In this document: positions 1 to 11,785 of the stretch, in pieces | How positions within the stretch are numbered: position 1 is the first letter of the stretch | How the letters are laid out: each line of letters starts with the position of its first letter | Origin: Triglochin maritima | Taxonomy: Eukaryota; Streptophyta; Magnoliopsida; Alismatales; Juncaginaceae | Length of the DNA: 64,000 nucleotides | Reading direction: 5' to 3' | Assembly (NCBI GenBank): GCA_963682175.1 | Contig: OY821771.1 | Location: forward strand, 33,314,201 to 33,378,200 | Made by a program: the position numbers and the translations under genes | The notes under the pieces: generated by a model | The model's database searches: none | Told to the model about the DNA's origin: nothing | What the model saw: only the letters and a program-made list of their open reading frames with translations

Positions 1-1392
1 GACTGAGTTGCAAGACTTGGGGACTGAGATGCAAGAGGGAAAGACCCGGATGAAAGCCTAAAGGACCAATGAGCAAATCAAGAAACTCCACACCATCATG
101 AGGAGTATTTTGGAAATTAAATCTGGGCCCAACCATCAACAACCGAATTGGGTTCATCAAACACCAAGAAATCAATCCAGAACCGAGCCACCAAAATCCA
201 GACTCGATCCAACACTTATAGACCGCCAAGTGGTGGTCCATTTGGATCCAAACCCGATAAGACTTGGCCAGGTGTTGTATTAGTATATATTTAGTCTATT
301 TATGGTATGTGTTTAGTCCCATACCGGGGGATTGTCCTGGATTACCTTTTTTTATGGTTATAAATAGAACTCCTCCTCCATTGTATTCTACCCATTTCTT
401 GGTGGCATTCTCTCTACTTGGAGTAAACCTTGAAGCAAAACTCAAGGTGGAGAAGCGCAACCTTCAATGTGAGTCATTTTAATAAAATATTTTTTCTTAG
501 TTTCGTTTAATATTGTCTTGTCTTTTAATTCTTGCATGCTTCTTTAGTTTGATTTCTTATTATTTAGCTTCTTTAATATTTCTTGCTTCCTTAGTTTAAT
601 TTCATTTCAGTACAATGTTTAATTTTGTTAATGTAGTTAGTGTAATGATTAGTGAGTAGTTTCATCCCCATTTGGGGGGTGGAGAAATATGTGATATGAT
701 CATGTGGTGTATTATGTGTGTCTTATCTTAATCCCTTAAGCCTTATATAATTTCCATAACCATCTAATAAGATTTCACTCTTGACTTTGATATGCTAATG
801 CTATTGAATGAAGCTTAGCTTATGCTTAGATTAGTGGACCTATTTTATGGGGAATGATAAGGTGAGGATATGGATGGAATTGATGAAAGAAACATGACTT
901 GTAGTGTATGTTCTCTTGTTGCCCTTACCTTTATTAATGTCTTGTATGTTTTAATGATTGGGTAAATCTTATTTCATGTAGAGGCATAGTAGGGTTTGGT
1001 CTTTATACTTGAGTTCATCTAGCTTCATTCCAATTATTGTCTTGTATGTTTTAATGATATGATCTTATCTTATTTCATGTGGAGGTAAAGTTGGATTTAG
1101 TTTTATGATTTTCATACACTACATGTTGTGATGAGCGTAATTGAACACACACACATTCACATATATTTGTATTCACATTCTTTCACTACCCCCTTTGGGG
1201 TTTAGTTTTATTGCTTATTTTCCATTCCCTTTCGCATTGTAGCGTAGTGTAGATCATAACTCATTTTCTCTCCTTTCTTTCCCACTCGCCTTCGAACAAA
1301 CTAAAGTCGACACACCTCCCTGTGGATCGACCCGTATTTTCCACCGCTTCAACACGGTCGTGCACTTGCGGTTAATTAAAATGAATCAATCA
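1..1392 (+). repeat. Partial 5' LTR of a Ty3-gypsy element (family B)
   Basis: The window opens inside this LTR. It matches the LTRs at 36572-37962 and 44201-45612 block by block: the ...ctggggaccaagatgcaag-like start, the palindrome-derived sequence near 219-237, a TATA-like tataaatag at about 359, and the conserved 3' end with CCACCGCTTCAACACGG. It ends near 1392 and is joined directly to gag zinc-knuckle sequence, so the primer-binding site, leader and 5' gag have been deleted. Family assignment comes from this internal comparison and from the pol genes that follow. Confidence 0.85.
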
Positions 1393-2110
1393 GGCCACCG
1401 AAGCGTGCATGACGGCCTTAATGCGTCGTATGGATTCGATTGAGCTCCAAAACCAGCGCAATGTGTCACATGTGTCTGCATCTGGTCCAGTAACCTGTCA
1501 TCTATGTTGTAGGATAGGTCATATAGGAGGTGAGTGTGCATCCATTCCTCCTGAGATGGAACATATCAATGTCATCTACGATAGATCCAGGAATGATCCA
1601 TATTCATCATCATATTACCCTAGATGGAGGAATCACCCTAATTTTTCATGAAACCATAACAATGCCCAGGTGGTCTTTCAAACTTCTCTCGACCACCTGA
1701 CCGACCACACCAACCTCCCATGCATTCACAGTCTTATCACCAACCCAAAGCTCAAAGCACCAACCCACCAGGTTTCCCAAATTCTAACAACTTGGAAGCC
1801 TGGTTTAATTCGTTTGAGTACTTAACTCATTGACTTGAGATCTTTGTAAAAAGATTTATGTCATCCACGAGTCAAGTCCTCACTTTGAATCAGCAGACCA
1901 TCAAATCTCTCGAGCTTTAGATGGGCCAACTCACTCAGTTTATGCATGAGAGACAACCACGTTTCCTTGCCCCAAATCCATCTGTGCCGCCCCTTTGTGG
2001 AATGGTGGTGAGAAAGAGGTTGAGGGTGAGAGTAATACACCAACCCTCCTTCTCAAGCACCGCAGAAAACCTACATACCAAAAGCTCCATATCCTAGTAG
2101 GTTAACTAAG
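1393..2110 (+). pseudogene. Gag C-terminal remnant with zinc knuckle, gypsy element 1
   Basis: This is the C-terminal part of a retrotransposon Gag (nucleocapsid), which would bind the element's RNA. The reading frame from 1409 to 1651 carries a CX2CX4HX4C knuckle (CHLCCRIGHIGGEC, near nucleotide 1496). It then continues, broken by stops, through a Gln/Asn-rich linker. The same order is seen in the better-preserved gag at 40.4-41.3 kb. The N-terminal capsid-like domain is absent: the LTR end is fused to the codon row that in the other copy lies about 800 bp inside gag. Decayed and non-functional. Confidence 0.8.
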
Positions 2111-2909
2111 AAACAGAGTAACAGTGTTGACAAAATGCAGGAGATATTCAAGAAAGTGAATGCCAACATTCCCTTGTTAGAAATGATTCAACAAATACCT
2201 CCCTATGCGATTCCTGAAGGATCTCTGTACCACTAAGAGGAAAACCAACGTCCCTAGCAAAACCTTTTTGGCGGCTAATGTGAGCTCGATCATTTTGAAC
2301 CAAACGTACGTTAAATTGAAGGACCTAAGTAGTCCAACAATTTCATGTGTCATTGGAGACTCTCGCATTAATAATGCCTTGCTAGATCTAGGGTCGGCAG
2401 TTAACCTCTTACCAGCTTCTGTGTATCAATGATTAAGCCTAGGCGAGCTCAAGACTACGAAAACAACTTTACAGTTGTCTGATCGTTCGATCAAAGTCCC
2501 AATGGGGTCATTGAAGATGTCCTAATCAAGGTCGGCAATTTGTATATTTCCTGTTGACTTTGTCGTCCTTGAAACTGAACCAGTCAAGGCTACCCATTCT
2601 TAGATTCCATTGATTTTGGGTAGACCTTTTCTGGAGACGTCAAATGCCTTAATCAATTGTCGAACTGGACTTATGAAATTGTCGTTTGGGAACTTGACCG
2701 CAACATTCCATGTGTTCAATATGGCTTGGCAGTCGGCATCTTTCGAGGACCCCATGAGAATTAATCTTATCCGGGACATGGAAGAAGAAATAGAAGAAGA
2801 GTACCCCCTAATTCATGAAACTCTAAATGCTTACATCATGGATGATTCCGATCATGAAGAGGATGGGGGCAAGTTGAGCAATGATGTGCACGTTATTCAG
2901 TACATGTGA
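2111..2909 (+). pseudogene. Retropepsin-like aspartic protease remnant, gypsy element 1
   Basis: Protease of the Athila/Tat type, which would cleave Gag-Pol. The active-site signature appears as LLDLGSAVNLLP near 2380-2415 and the second conserved block as LGRPFLETSNALINCR near 2612-2655. The frame is broken: a TGA at 2430-2432 follows SVYQ, and a frame change lies between about 2500 and 2610. A C-terminal acidic stretch (EEEIEEEY, DDSDHEEDGG) ends at a stop at 2907-2909. The order gag-protease-RT-RNase H-integrase places the element in Ty3-gypsy. Confidence 0.85.
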
Positions 2910-3035
2910 GCTCCTCCTATCTTACATCTCGAGCTAGATATCACGCCTCACCTTGAGGAACCACCCACAATTGAGCTTAATGAACTCCCTAAGGAACTGA
3001 AACACATTTTTCTTGGTCCTGATAGGTCATTTTCG

Positions 3036-5871
3036 GTGATTATTTCATCGACGTTGATTGACGATCAGGAAGAACGTCTGATTCAAGTCTTATGGGAGCA
3101 CAAATCATCCATTGGGTGGTCCTTGGAGGACATTAAAGGGATAAGTCTCGACGTCGTGCAACACCACATCTTTATGGAGGATGAGGAACGACCACATCGC
3201 GACCCCCATAGGCGTTTAAATCCAGCCATGACAAAAGTAGTTAAGAAAGAGATCATCAAGTGTTTAGAACATGGCATCATTTTTCCCATTTCGGAAAGTG
3301 CTTGGGTAAGTCTTGTCCAGGCTGTGCCCAAGAAGTCAGGTATCACTGTTGTCCAGAATGACAGCAATGAGCTTGTACCCACACGACTTCAAACTAGGTG
3401 GCGAGTTTGCATTGACTATAGGAAGTTGAACGCGGTCACACGTAAGGACCATTTCCCTCTACCTTTCATCGACCAGATGTTGGAGAGACTGGCCGACACC
3501 CCTATTATTGTTTCCTTGATGGTTATTTGGGATCAAATCCCAGTTGCCCCTGAAGACCAAGACAAAACCACGTTCACATGTCCCTTTGGGATGTTTGCTT
3601 ATAGACGCATGCCTTTCGGACTATGCAATGCACCAGCAACATTCCAACGTTGCATGTTGAGTATCTTTTCCGACATGGTCGAGAACTTCCTTGAGATTTT
3701 CATGGATTATTTCTCGGATCATGGCACCTCCTTCGATGAGTGCTTGAACCACCTGAGCATTGTTCTCAAAAGGTGTTTGGAAACGAACATAGCCTTTAAT
3801 TGGGAAAAGTATCATTTCATGGTTACAAAAGACATCGCATTGGGTCACATGCTATCTTGTGATGGTATCGAGGTGAATAGGGCAAAGATTGAGCTTATCT
3901 CTAAGCTTCCGCCACCCACCTTGGTAAAAGAAATTCGATCATTCCTTGGACACTGGTTTTTACCGGCGGTTTATTAAGGATTTCAGCAACATAGCTCACC
4001 CCTTGACGAGCTTACTTGCTAAAGGTACCTCTTTTGAGTTCACACCCAAATGCATGACTGCGTTTGAGTTTCTGAAGCGTGAGTTGACCTCCGCTCCCAT
4101 TATTAAGTCACCAGTGTGGACTCTACCTTTCGAGCTGATGTGTGATGCATCTGACTATGCGATAAAAGCAGTTTTCGGTCAGATTGTCAACAAATTGCCT
4201 CATGTGATCTACTATGCAAGTCGTACTCTCAATGATGCCCAACTCAACTACTCCGTTACTGAGAAAGAGTTCCTCGCGATCATATTTGCATTGGAAAATT
4301 TTTGCCAGTACCTCATTGGGTCGCACGTCATCATCTACACTGATCACTCAGCTCTTCACTACCTTTTGTCTAAAAAGGATGTGAAACCCCGTCTACTGCG
4401 TTGGATCTTGTTGTTGCAAGAGTTCGACCTTGAAATACAGGATAAGAAGGGATGTGAGAATGTCGTGGCGGATCACCTCTATCGCATTCCAGTTGATCTT
4501 TCACCGGATCCTCCGGTGAACGAGTTCTTCCCTGATGAGAACCTTATGGCAATAGTCTCTCCCCCCTGGTTCGCTGACATTGTGAACTATTTAGCAACCG
4601 GGGAGGTACCGGCTCATTGGACACAAAATGAGAAAGTGAAGCTCAAGTCGTTAGTCAAGCACTTCTATTGGGATGATCCCTACTTATTTAAGTATTGTGC
4701 CGATCAAACCATAAGAAGGTGCATTCCTAACGACGCGATTCAGAGCATCTTGTCCTTTTGCCATAAGGAGGCATGTGGTGGGTACTTCGGGGCCAAGAAA
4801 ATTGTTGCCAAAGTGCTCCAATGCGGCTTTTACTGGCCCACGTTGTTCCAAGATGCTTTTGCATTTTGCAAAGCATGCGATAGGTGTCAACGTGTGGGCC
4901 GCGTTGGAAGACATGATATGATGTCACTCAATCCTATCTTAGTGGTTAACATCTTTGATGTATGGGGCATCGACTTCATGGGTCCTTTCCCCATGTCCCA
5001 TGGTCACACCTACATTCTTGTGGTGGTTGATTATGTGTCGAAGTGGGTTGAAGCAATCCCCACTCCCACTAACGATCGCAAGGTTGTGATTAAATTTCTT
5101 AAAGAACACATCTTTATGAGGTTTGGGACACCTCGTTGAATCATAAGTGATCGGGGGACACACTTTGTGAACCGATCCCTCGAGGCAGTGTTGATGAAAT
5201 ATTCCATCACGCACAAGTTGGCCACACCTTATCATCCTCAAACCAGTGGCCAGGTGGAAATTTCCAACCGTCAACTCAAGCAAATTCTTGAGAAAATGGT
5301 TAATGCTTCAAGGAAAGTTTGGTCGGTTAAGCTTAATGATGCATTGTGGGCCTTCCGTACCACACTTAAAACTGACCTTGGCATGTCCCCCTACCGGCTA
5401 GTTTATGGCAAGGCTTGCTATCATCCGGTAGAGCTTGAGCACCGGGCATCATGGGCAATCAAACATCTTAACATGAGTCTTGATGTTTCTGGTGTCAATC
5501 GCAAGCTTGACCTCAACAAGTTAGAGGAGTTGAGAAATGAAGCTTATGAGAATGCCAAGATCTGCAAGTCCCGCACTAAAATTTTGCACGACCGCTTGGT
5601 CAAAATCAAAACCTTCACGGTAGGACAAAAGGTCTTGTTGTATAACTCTCGCCTCCACTTATTTACGGGGAAACTTCGGAGTCGTAGGTTTGAGTCCTTT
5701 ATTGTTTTAACAATTTTCCCTCATGGGGCGGTTGAGATTCAGAACTCAAGGAATGAAGACATGTCCAAAGCTAATGGACAAGGCCTCAAACTGTACTTGG
5801 AGGGGACCACGACAGAGGTCGATGCGGAATTTGTGTCTTTACACGAACTACCCGCGGATGTGGTCTCTTGA
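3036..5871 (+). pseudogene. Pol remnant (reverse transcriptase, RNase H, integrase) of gypsy element 1
   Basis: In order: reverse transcriptase (3036-3950; landmarks WRVCIDYRKLNAVT, FGLCNAPATFQRCM); RNase H (about 4120-4480; [28 protein letters not shown]); and integrase (zinc region 4750-4890, core 4970-5300 with [18 protein letters not shown] and a Glu in [10 protein letters not shown], then a C-terminal domain to 5871). Lesions: the metal-binding pair of the RT reads FMDY, so the second Asp is lost; the region before IPVAPEDQ is garbled; there is a frameshift at about 3946-3970; an expected zinc-region His reads Tyr (GGYFG); and an in-frame TGA lies at 5137-5139. It belongs to the Athila/Tat side of Ty3-gypsy and is inactive. 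Confidence 0.92.
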
Positions 5872-6132
5872 CGTGATCCATCATTTCATTTGGTTGTACA
5901 TGTCTTTAACAGAAAAGAGAAAAAAAACAAAGGTGAAAAAGAAGAAGAAAAAAATACAACAAAAGACTCCACCAGTGAGCAATGATTGTTATGGGCCCCA
6001 ACCCTTGTGTATTTGGGCCACATTTTGTTTCACGTATTTGTATCCCTTCTTAAGTATCTCACATGTTTCTTGGTAATTCAGGTTTATGTCTATCAACATG
6101 ACCATGAAATCTTCCTTGTGCTTCACGTTGGA
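5872..6132 (+). repeat. 3' untranslated region of gypsy element 1, truncated
   Basis: After the integrase stop this stretch matches the sequence that follows the protease frame of the 36.6-46.4 kb element (from about 42700: AAAAGACTCC, then GGGCCCCAACCCTTGTGTA). Similarity ends near 6132, where minus-strand sequence of another element begins. The rest of the 3' region and the 3' LTR are missing here. Confidence 0.75.
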
Positions 6133-6650
6133 CTTATTACCTAGATGGCTAAATCCAGAAACAGAATTGTCACCTGACACTCTTATAAGCATTGTGGTCG
6201 TTTGATGCCTCTTGAGAATGAGCAAGATAGGAGGCATAAATGAGATGTCAACCTTTGTCTGGTTGTTCGAAATGTAGGATATCAGGTGGTTGATTCTTAA
6301 CCCACATAAGGTCCTCAACAGATACAGAGTGAAGAGAAGGTGGCCCAGAGGCCACAAAAATGAAATTTTGTGGCTCAAGAGCCACATGATCACAAGATAA
6401 GGCACATTCTTGTGCCAACCCAGGTGAAACATCTTCACCACCATCAGGATCTTCATCTAACAATTCTTTGAAATACTTGAAGGTGCCTTCAACTTCGTCT
6501 CATCCATGTTCTAGATAAGATTGACCTCAACATGGTCATCGAAGGCACCTAGCTTCTTCCCGATGGTGAAGATGAGGAAATCAGCTTATTGACTACGATA
6601 TGTCAAGCGCATAAGACCATTACGATAATTGATCAAGATATTGGAAGTCG
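6133..6650 (-). pseudogene. Downstream remnant of the protease frame, minus-strand gypsy element 2
   Basis: Minus-strand continuation beyond the protease domain. A VEVNLI-then-NMDE motif matches the end of the protease domain in the other copies (NLIRDMEEE in element 1). An acidic segment (ELLDEDPDGGEDVS) and about 60 further open residues follow. No reverse transcriptase motif is seen before the element is cut off at about 6132. Several stops interrupt it. Confidence 0.55.
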
Positions 6651-7656
6651 CTAAAAATGGTCGCCCCAAAATAACAAGAATTGTCCAAGTGGGTTTGGCA
6701 CAGGCTCCGTATCCAAAACAAAGAAATTAACTGAATTAATGAACTCACTCACTTTGATCAGAACATCTTCCACCATGCCCCTCAGTTTCTTCATTGACCT
6801 ATCAACCAATTGAAAAGTGGTTTTTTGTTTGTTTGAGATCTCTAAGACCAACGTGGACGTAGATTGAATACGACAGAAGATTGACAGATGCACCAAGGTC
6901 CAATAAAGCTATATGTATTAACACATCACCAATCACACAAGAAATAGTAGGACAACCAGAGTCTGTATATTTGACTTGCGTGGGTTGTGCCAACAAAGAA
7001 CTTACGTTTGTCGCAAGAAAAACTCTATTGGGAACATGAGTTTTTCTCTTCTTGGTGCATAAATCCTTGAGAACCTTGGCGTAAGGTGACATTTGCAGAA
7101 TCACCTCCAACAGGGGGATGTTCACATTGACTTGCCGAAAGATCTCAAGCATCTTGTCATGCTGATCTGAAGTTTTCTTTTTAAGGCGCTCAGGGAATGA
7201 CACCTTCGGGGCATAAGAGTCTTTCGAAGGAACCTCAGAATTCTGGTCCATATAAACATGAGTGGGGACCTCAGAATCTGACTCCTTCGACACAAGATGA
7301 GACAAGGGGACTTCAGGGTTCGGCTCCATTGTCGAAATAAATGTAGAAGGAACCTCAGGAACAAGCTCCTTCCTGGAAGTATTTTTTGAGGGAACCTCAG
7401 GATCCGGCTCCCTTATAGATCCAGGTATCACCACAGATCTGGTTACACCAAGAGATGGTGATTACAAGGAAGTCAATCCAGTTTGGTTGTCCACCTCCTT
7501 ACCAGACCTCAGAGTATGAATCACATTAACATGATGGGTTAGTTCAGAGGTAGCATGAGGCACTGGTGGCCTTCCTTGAGAATGAGTACCCCGGGGATTC
7601 ACCTCGGGTTGACTTCGACATTGTCCCTTCTCACGTTCATTGAGTTGATGAGCCAA
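6651..7656 (-). pseudogene. Aspartic protease and linker, gypsy element 2 (minus)
   Basis: The minus-strand frame 7434-6802 holds an N-terminal linker and then the protease: conserved VNIPLLEVI, KDLCTKKRKTHVPNR, and active-site motif ALLDLGASVNLL. It continues with a frame change into 6801-6651 (VEDVLIKVSEFI). The linker contains an unusual run of EVPS-type repeats (PEVPSK, PEVPST, PEVPLS, SEVPTH, SEVPSK) spaced 13-17 residues apart between about 7400 and 7220. These repeats are not seen in the other two copies. Frameshifts make it a pseudogene. Confidence 0.85.
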
Positions 7657-9136
7657 CTAGCTGACTTGCATTTCCAAAGTTTTAAACAAACTTTGCATGC
7701 TCTGCATGAATGCTTGAAGGGATTGATCAGGAAAGGGTCCTTAGGGTCAACCCGCTAGGGTACAGTCTGACTATAATAACCCGAAGGGGAGGCTTGAGTA
7801 GTTTGGTGAGTATGAGGCTGAGACTTTTGATGTGGGAGTTGGTAGGTCGCCGATGGGTGTGGAGGGTGAGGTTGTGGTTTAGCGTGCGACCTCTGACCAT
7901 GGCCCCCACTAGGCCCCTAAGAGAAGTTAGGGTGGTTTCGCAATCCCAAGTTGTAGGAGTGACTGTACGGGTCGTTACGGAGCCTTTGTTGATGCGTCAC
8001 ATTTGCATGCTTAATATCACTTGGAGCGTAAGCACATTCCAAGTCATTATGTCTCGTAAGTCCACACCTACTACATACGAGAGTAGCGACCTGAGCTACA
8101 GGAGCTCAGTCCAACTCTAAACTCCCAATCCTACGCATGAGAGCAGCCATTTTCGCCTCAAACGTGATAGTTGACTCAACTTGATATGATTCAGCTCGAC
8201 CAGAAGACCTGGTGGCTAGTGGCTCTCTCATGGTGTTTCACTCAAAGGTACGTCCAACCATTAATTCAAAAGTGTCTCACACTTCATCGATGAGTTTGAT
8301 TTGGAAATCACCCTGACACATCGACTCCAACAATGTACGGGTGTTGTAGTTGAGGTCCTCATAAACAATCTGGCACAACTGCCATAGCTTAAGTCCATGA
8401 TGAGGGCACTGCAGGAGAAGGTCATTGAACCTCTCAAAGAAAGCATGAAACGATTTTCCTTAGATTGGTACATTTGATGTATCTCGTGCCATATCTGTTG
8501 AGTCTTCCTTTGAGGGAAGAATCTCTTCAGAAAAATGATCACGAAGTCATCCCAAGACTGAAGAGCTAGCCGGAAGGTCGTACATACATTTCTTAGTGTT
8601 ATCCTTCAACGCGATAGAAATCATCATCAACCGGACTGAATCCTTGTCAAGTTGTTGAAGCTTGAACATGGAGCATACCTCCTCGAATTCACGAATAAAA
8701 ATATACGGATCCTCCTTATTAGCAGTGAAGGTAGGAAGCATGCTCACTTATTGAGGTTTCAACTCCTACTTGTTCCCGCGAGCCCGCGGGAGAACTATGC
8801 AAGAAGGTACGTGGCCCAAACATGATGGGTCCGCTCCCACAAAGTCATTGGTCTATCTCGTCAAGCTAAAGGTGGTGGTGCACCAAGAACTCGATTGTGA
8901 TCAAATCCCTCTTCCTCCCAAGTCGGAGGAGGAGGTGAAGGAGGTCTACGTGGAGGTGGGAGCGGACTGAGGTAATCCATGTATGGAACCCGGTCTCCCC
9001 CATCTCCATGTGACGACTCGGCCTCACGCTCCAAAGGAGCTCGAGGCGGAGATGAGCGATCACCTAGACCGTCCATTTCAGAAAAATGTACTCTCTCAAG
9101 TCGAGCGCTCTCTCCAGAACGAGCCCAACCTCGCAC
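7657..9136 (-). pseudogene. Gag remnant, gypsy element 2 (minus)
   Basis: Minus-strand gag in broken frames. The capsid-like region at 8747-8547 (DPYIFIREFEEVCSMFKLQQLDKDSVRL) and 8542-8261 corresponds to the gag at 39.8-40.3 kb. Upstream (9136-8861) is a proline-rich N-terminal segment. At least one frameshift near 8545 separates the capsid pieces, and the zinc-knuckle region (about 8150-7900) is badly eroded. Confidence 0.8.
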
Positions 9137-10191
9137 AAAACGTTCGACTCGACTCTAAAAAAACACACAACAGAAGGTGTAATCAAAGGAGGAGACTATA
9201 ATGAAGAAAATATAGGATGAGAAGACTCAAATGAGAAAGAAAGAATCCCTAGAGCTAGCGTGGGGAGTGGGTGAAGGCAGAAGCCTAATCTAGCAAACAC
9301 GGCTCAAACAACTTATGACTATAGATCTTTAGGCTAGACGACGCCTAACTTCGAGATCACTAGTCTCGACGCGTCTCACCTCCCTACAACGAATACCAGA
9401 AAGCCTAGAAAGTGAGCCAAGATTCGGATCTCGTCTCTCCTACTATTGATAAAGTGGGCAACGCCGATCAGGCTATGACGGTCGTGATCAGATCACTATG
9501 CGCCAGAGTCCTAGTGGCCAATGTCTACTTGATTTTAGATAAAGGCTTTTGATTAAGAGTGGTTTTTGGGGTAAAGGAAAGGGTGATGAAATTCCCCACC
9601 TTATCTTGTATGGGATAACCCATCCTTAGAAATATTTTAAGTCTTAATCTAGCAATCAACTCTCCAAACAAACGCTCACCTCACTCTTGTCCCGATGCAC
9701 CTTACTAACTAATGCATGCTTTAAACATGCATGAATGAGAAAATGGGTGCACGTACCTAACGTCAGCAGTCAACTACAAGAATGTAAAGAAAAGAAAAGA
9801 TGAGTGCATGCATGATCTACAAATGATGCATGACCTAGATAGCAATTAATCTAATCTTTTGCTATGAGTTTTAAGGTCCAAGTTGTATAGAAAGGGTATT
9901 GATTGGTTTCTTGTTTAATTTGGGAACAAACTACATGTCATAACATGCTAAATTGAGTTCCCAGACAACTATATTGGAACAACCACCAGAAGAAGTTATG
10001 AAGCAAGAGCTGCTCACCAGATCGTCAGTTGGCGATCTCGAGTCGTTTATTGGCGGTCCCAATAGCTTTTTATGCTCTCAAATTTCTCTTGGTACCTCCC
10101 CTCAATGCTCAGATGTCCCTGAAACAAACAAAAACTAGAAACAAAATATGAAACCCACTCGAATCGTCCAAACCAGAGTCTGCACAGAGCA
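9137..10191 (-). repeat. 5' leader of gypsy element 2 (minus)
   Basis: Noncoding leader between primer site and gag. In reverse it matches 37987-39630 of the better-preserved element: the block right after the primer site (GGACGATTCGAGTGG), then GTTGATTGCTAG, GATCGGCGTTGCCCACTTTG and GGCGTCGTCTAG. It lacks the hAT MITE present in the other copy. Confidence 0.75.
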
Positions 10192-10210
10192 CCTCCCAGC
10201 AACGGTGCCA
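10192..10210 (-). other. Primer-binding site of gypsy element 2 (minus)
   Basis: On the minus strand it reads TGGCACCGTTGCTGGGAGG, a mutated form of the TGGCGCCGTTGCCGGGGA primer site that pairs with the 3' end of tRNA-Asp in Athila-type elements. It sits about 6 nt from the LTR end. Confidence 0.75.
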
Positions 10211-10216
10211 AAAACA

Positions 10217-11785
10217 TGATGTGAATTAAAGTTTAACCGCAAGTGCATGGACGCGATGAAGCGGTGGCAAGTACGGGTCGATCGACAGGGAGGTGTTGTT
10301 GACTCTGGTTCGTTTGAAGGCAAGTAGGAAAAGAAGGGAGAAGAAGTTGATTACACTAAACTAGACTAAACTATGCTACGCTACACTAGTAAACAACAAA
10401 CAAAGACGACGAAAGAAAGCAACAATGAAACTAAATTAACTAATAAGCAAGCTGGAATTCAGGAAAAGAAACTCCTAAGAGGTGGAGTCTATGCACATAT
10501 GAAGTGAAATAAGTGAGGAATGACGCATGTAAGCATTTATGTGTGTGTGCCATGTGTGTGTCTTCTTCATGCATAAGAAGTGGCAAAACCTATCAATCCA
10601 TTCACACAACATATCGACAATTACTACTTGACTATCATGAGACTAGGCTCAACACGAGAAGTGTCTAACGATATGGCAAGACTCATAAAAATCCAGGAAC
10701 TCATGTGAAGAACAAAGCTAAGCATGAGAGGTGTCTTAATCTTATGGAAAAATCCATCAAAACAAAGTTTAGTCAATCAATCAAGCAAACAAACACAAAT
10801 ACAAACACATAACTAACATGTAGATTATTCAACAGGGAATTTCAGTCAATAAACCTGAGGAAACTAAGCATGGGAAGTGTCTAAATTTTATGACAAAACC
10901 CATCAAAAATCCCCCAACATGTAAATGATTAAAACACACTTATGAACATACAAGCATGCAAGTCTACACAATCAAAAATTCATCAAACATCAAAACTTCA
11001 CAACAAATATGTACATCATCTCCATCCCTTCCAAAGGGGATGAAACTACTCACACATTATTAAGCTAACATTTATATTAAGGAAAGAAAACATGTTGATT
11101 AATTCTACGAAGATTAAAACAAACGATATTAACTAAGCTGCAAGAATTTAAAAGAAACAACAAGAAACTAACAAAACATTCTTTATTTCTCGCTCACCTT
11201 ACAAGTAGCATCTATCCACTAGAATTTTGCTCCGAGGCTTCACTCCAAGTAGAGAAAATGCCACCAAAAGAGGAGAAGTCTTACAAGGGATGAGGAAAAG
11301 TTATATTTATAGTCATGAAAAAAGGTAACCGGGGACAATCCCCCGGTATGGGATTAAACGCATACCATATCTAGACTAAATACATACTAATACAACACCT
11401 GGCTGAGGCTAATCGGATTTGGATACAAACCAACCGCCAATTGGCAGTTTGGAACCGCCAAATAGCAATCTGGATTGCTCTGATGGTGTTTAGTTTTTTA
11501 TGGCTTAATTCTGACTTGATTTCTACATGTTTGGTGGACCCGATTTGGTTGTTGATGTTTGGGCCCGAATCTAATTGCCAAAATATTCCTCATGATGGTG
11601 TAGAGCTTCTTGATTTTCTCATTGATCATTTTGGTTTACATCCGGGTATTTCTCTCTTTTGCATCTCAATCCATAAGTCTTACAATTCAGTCTTTTCTCT
11701 TGCTCTTAGGTCCTTTTTGTGTCTTTTATTCTCAATTGTTTTATTCCTAAAACTTAAACATAAAACTCGTTACATAGCAATGGTA
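10217..11785 (-). repeat. 5' LTR of gypsy element 2 (family B, minus), truncated
   Basis: Reverse-oriented family B LTR. Its 3' end (AACCGCAAGTGCATGG) is at the left. The conserved GGGGATTGTC block lies at about 11331-11345 and the palindrome remnant at about 11430-11450. The first roughly 65 bp expected at the right (ending ATGATGTCAATCA) are missing, and copia coding sequence begins at about 11786. Confidence 0.85.
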
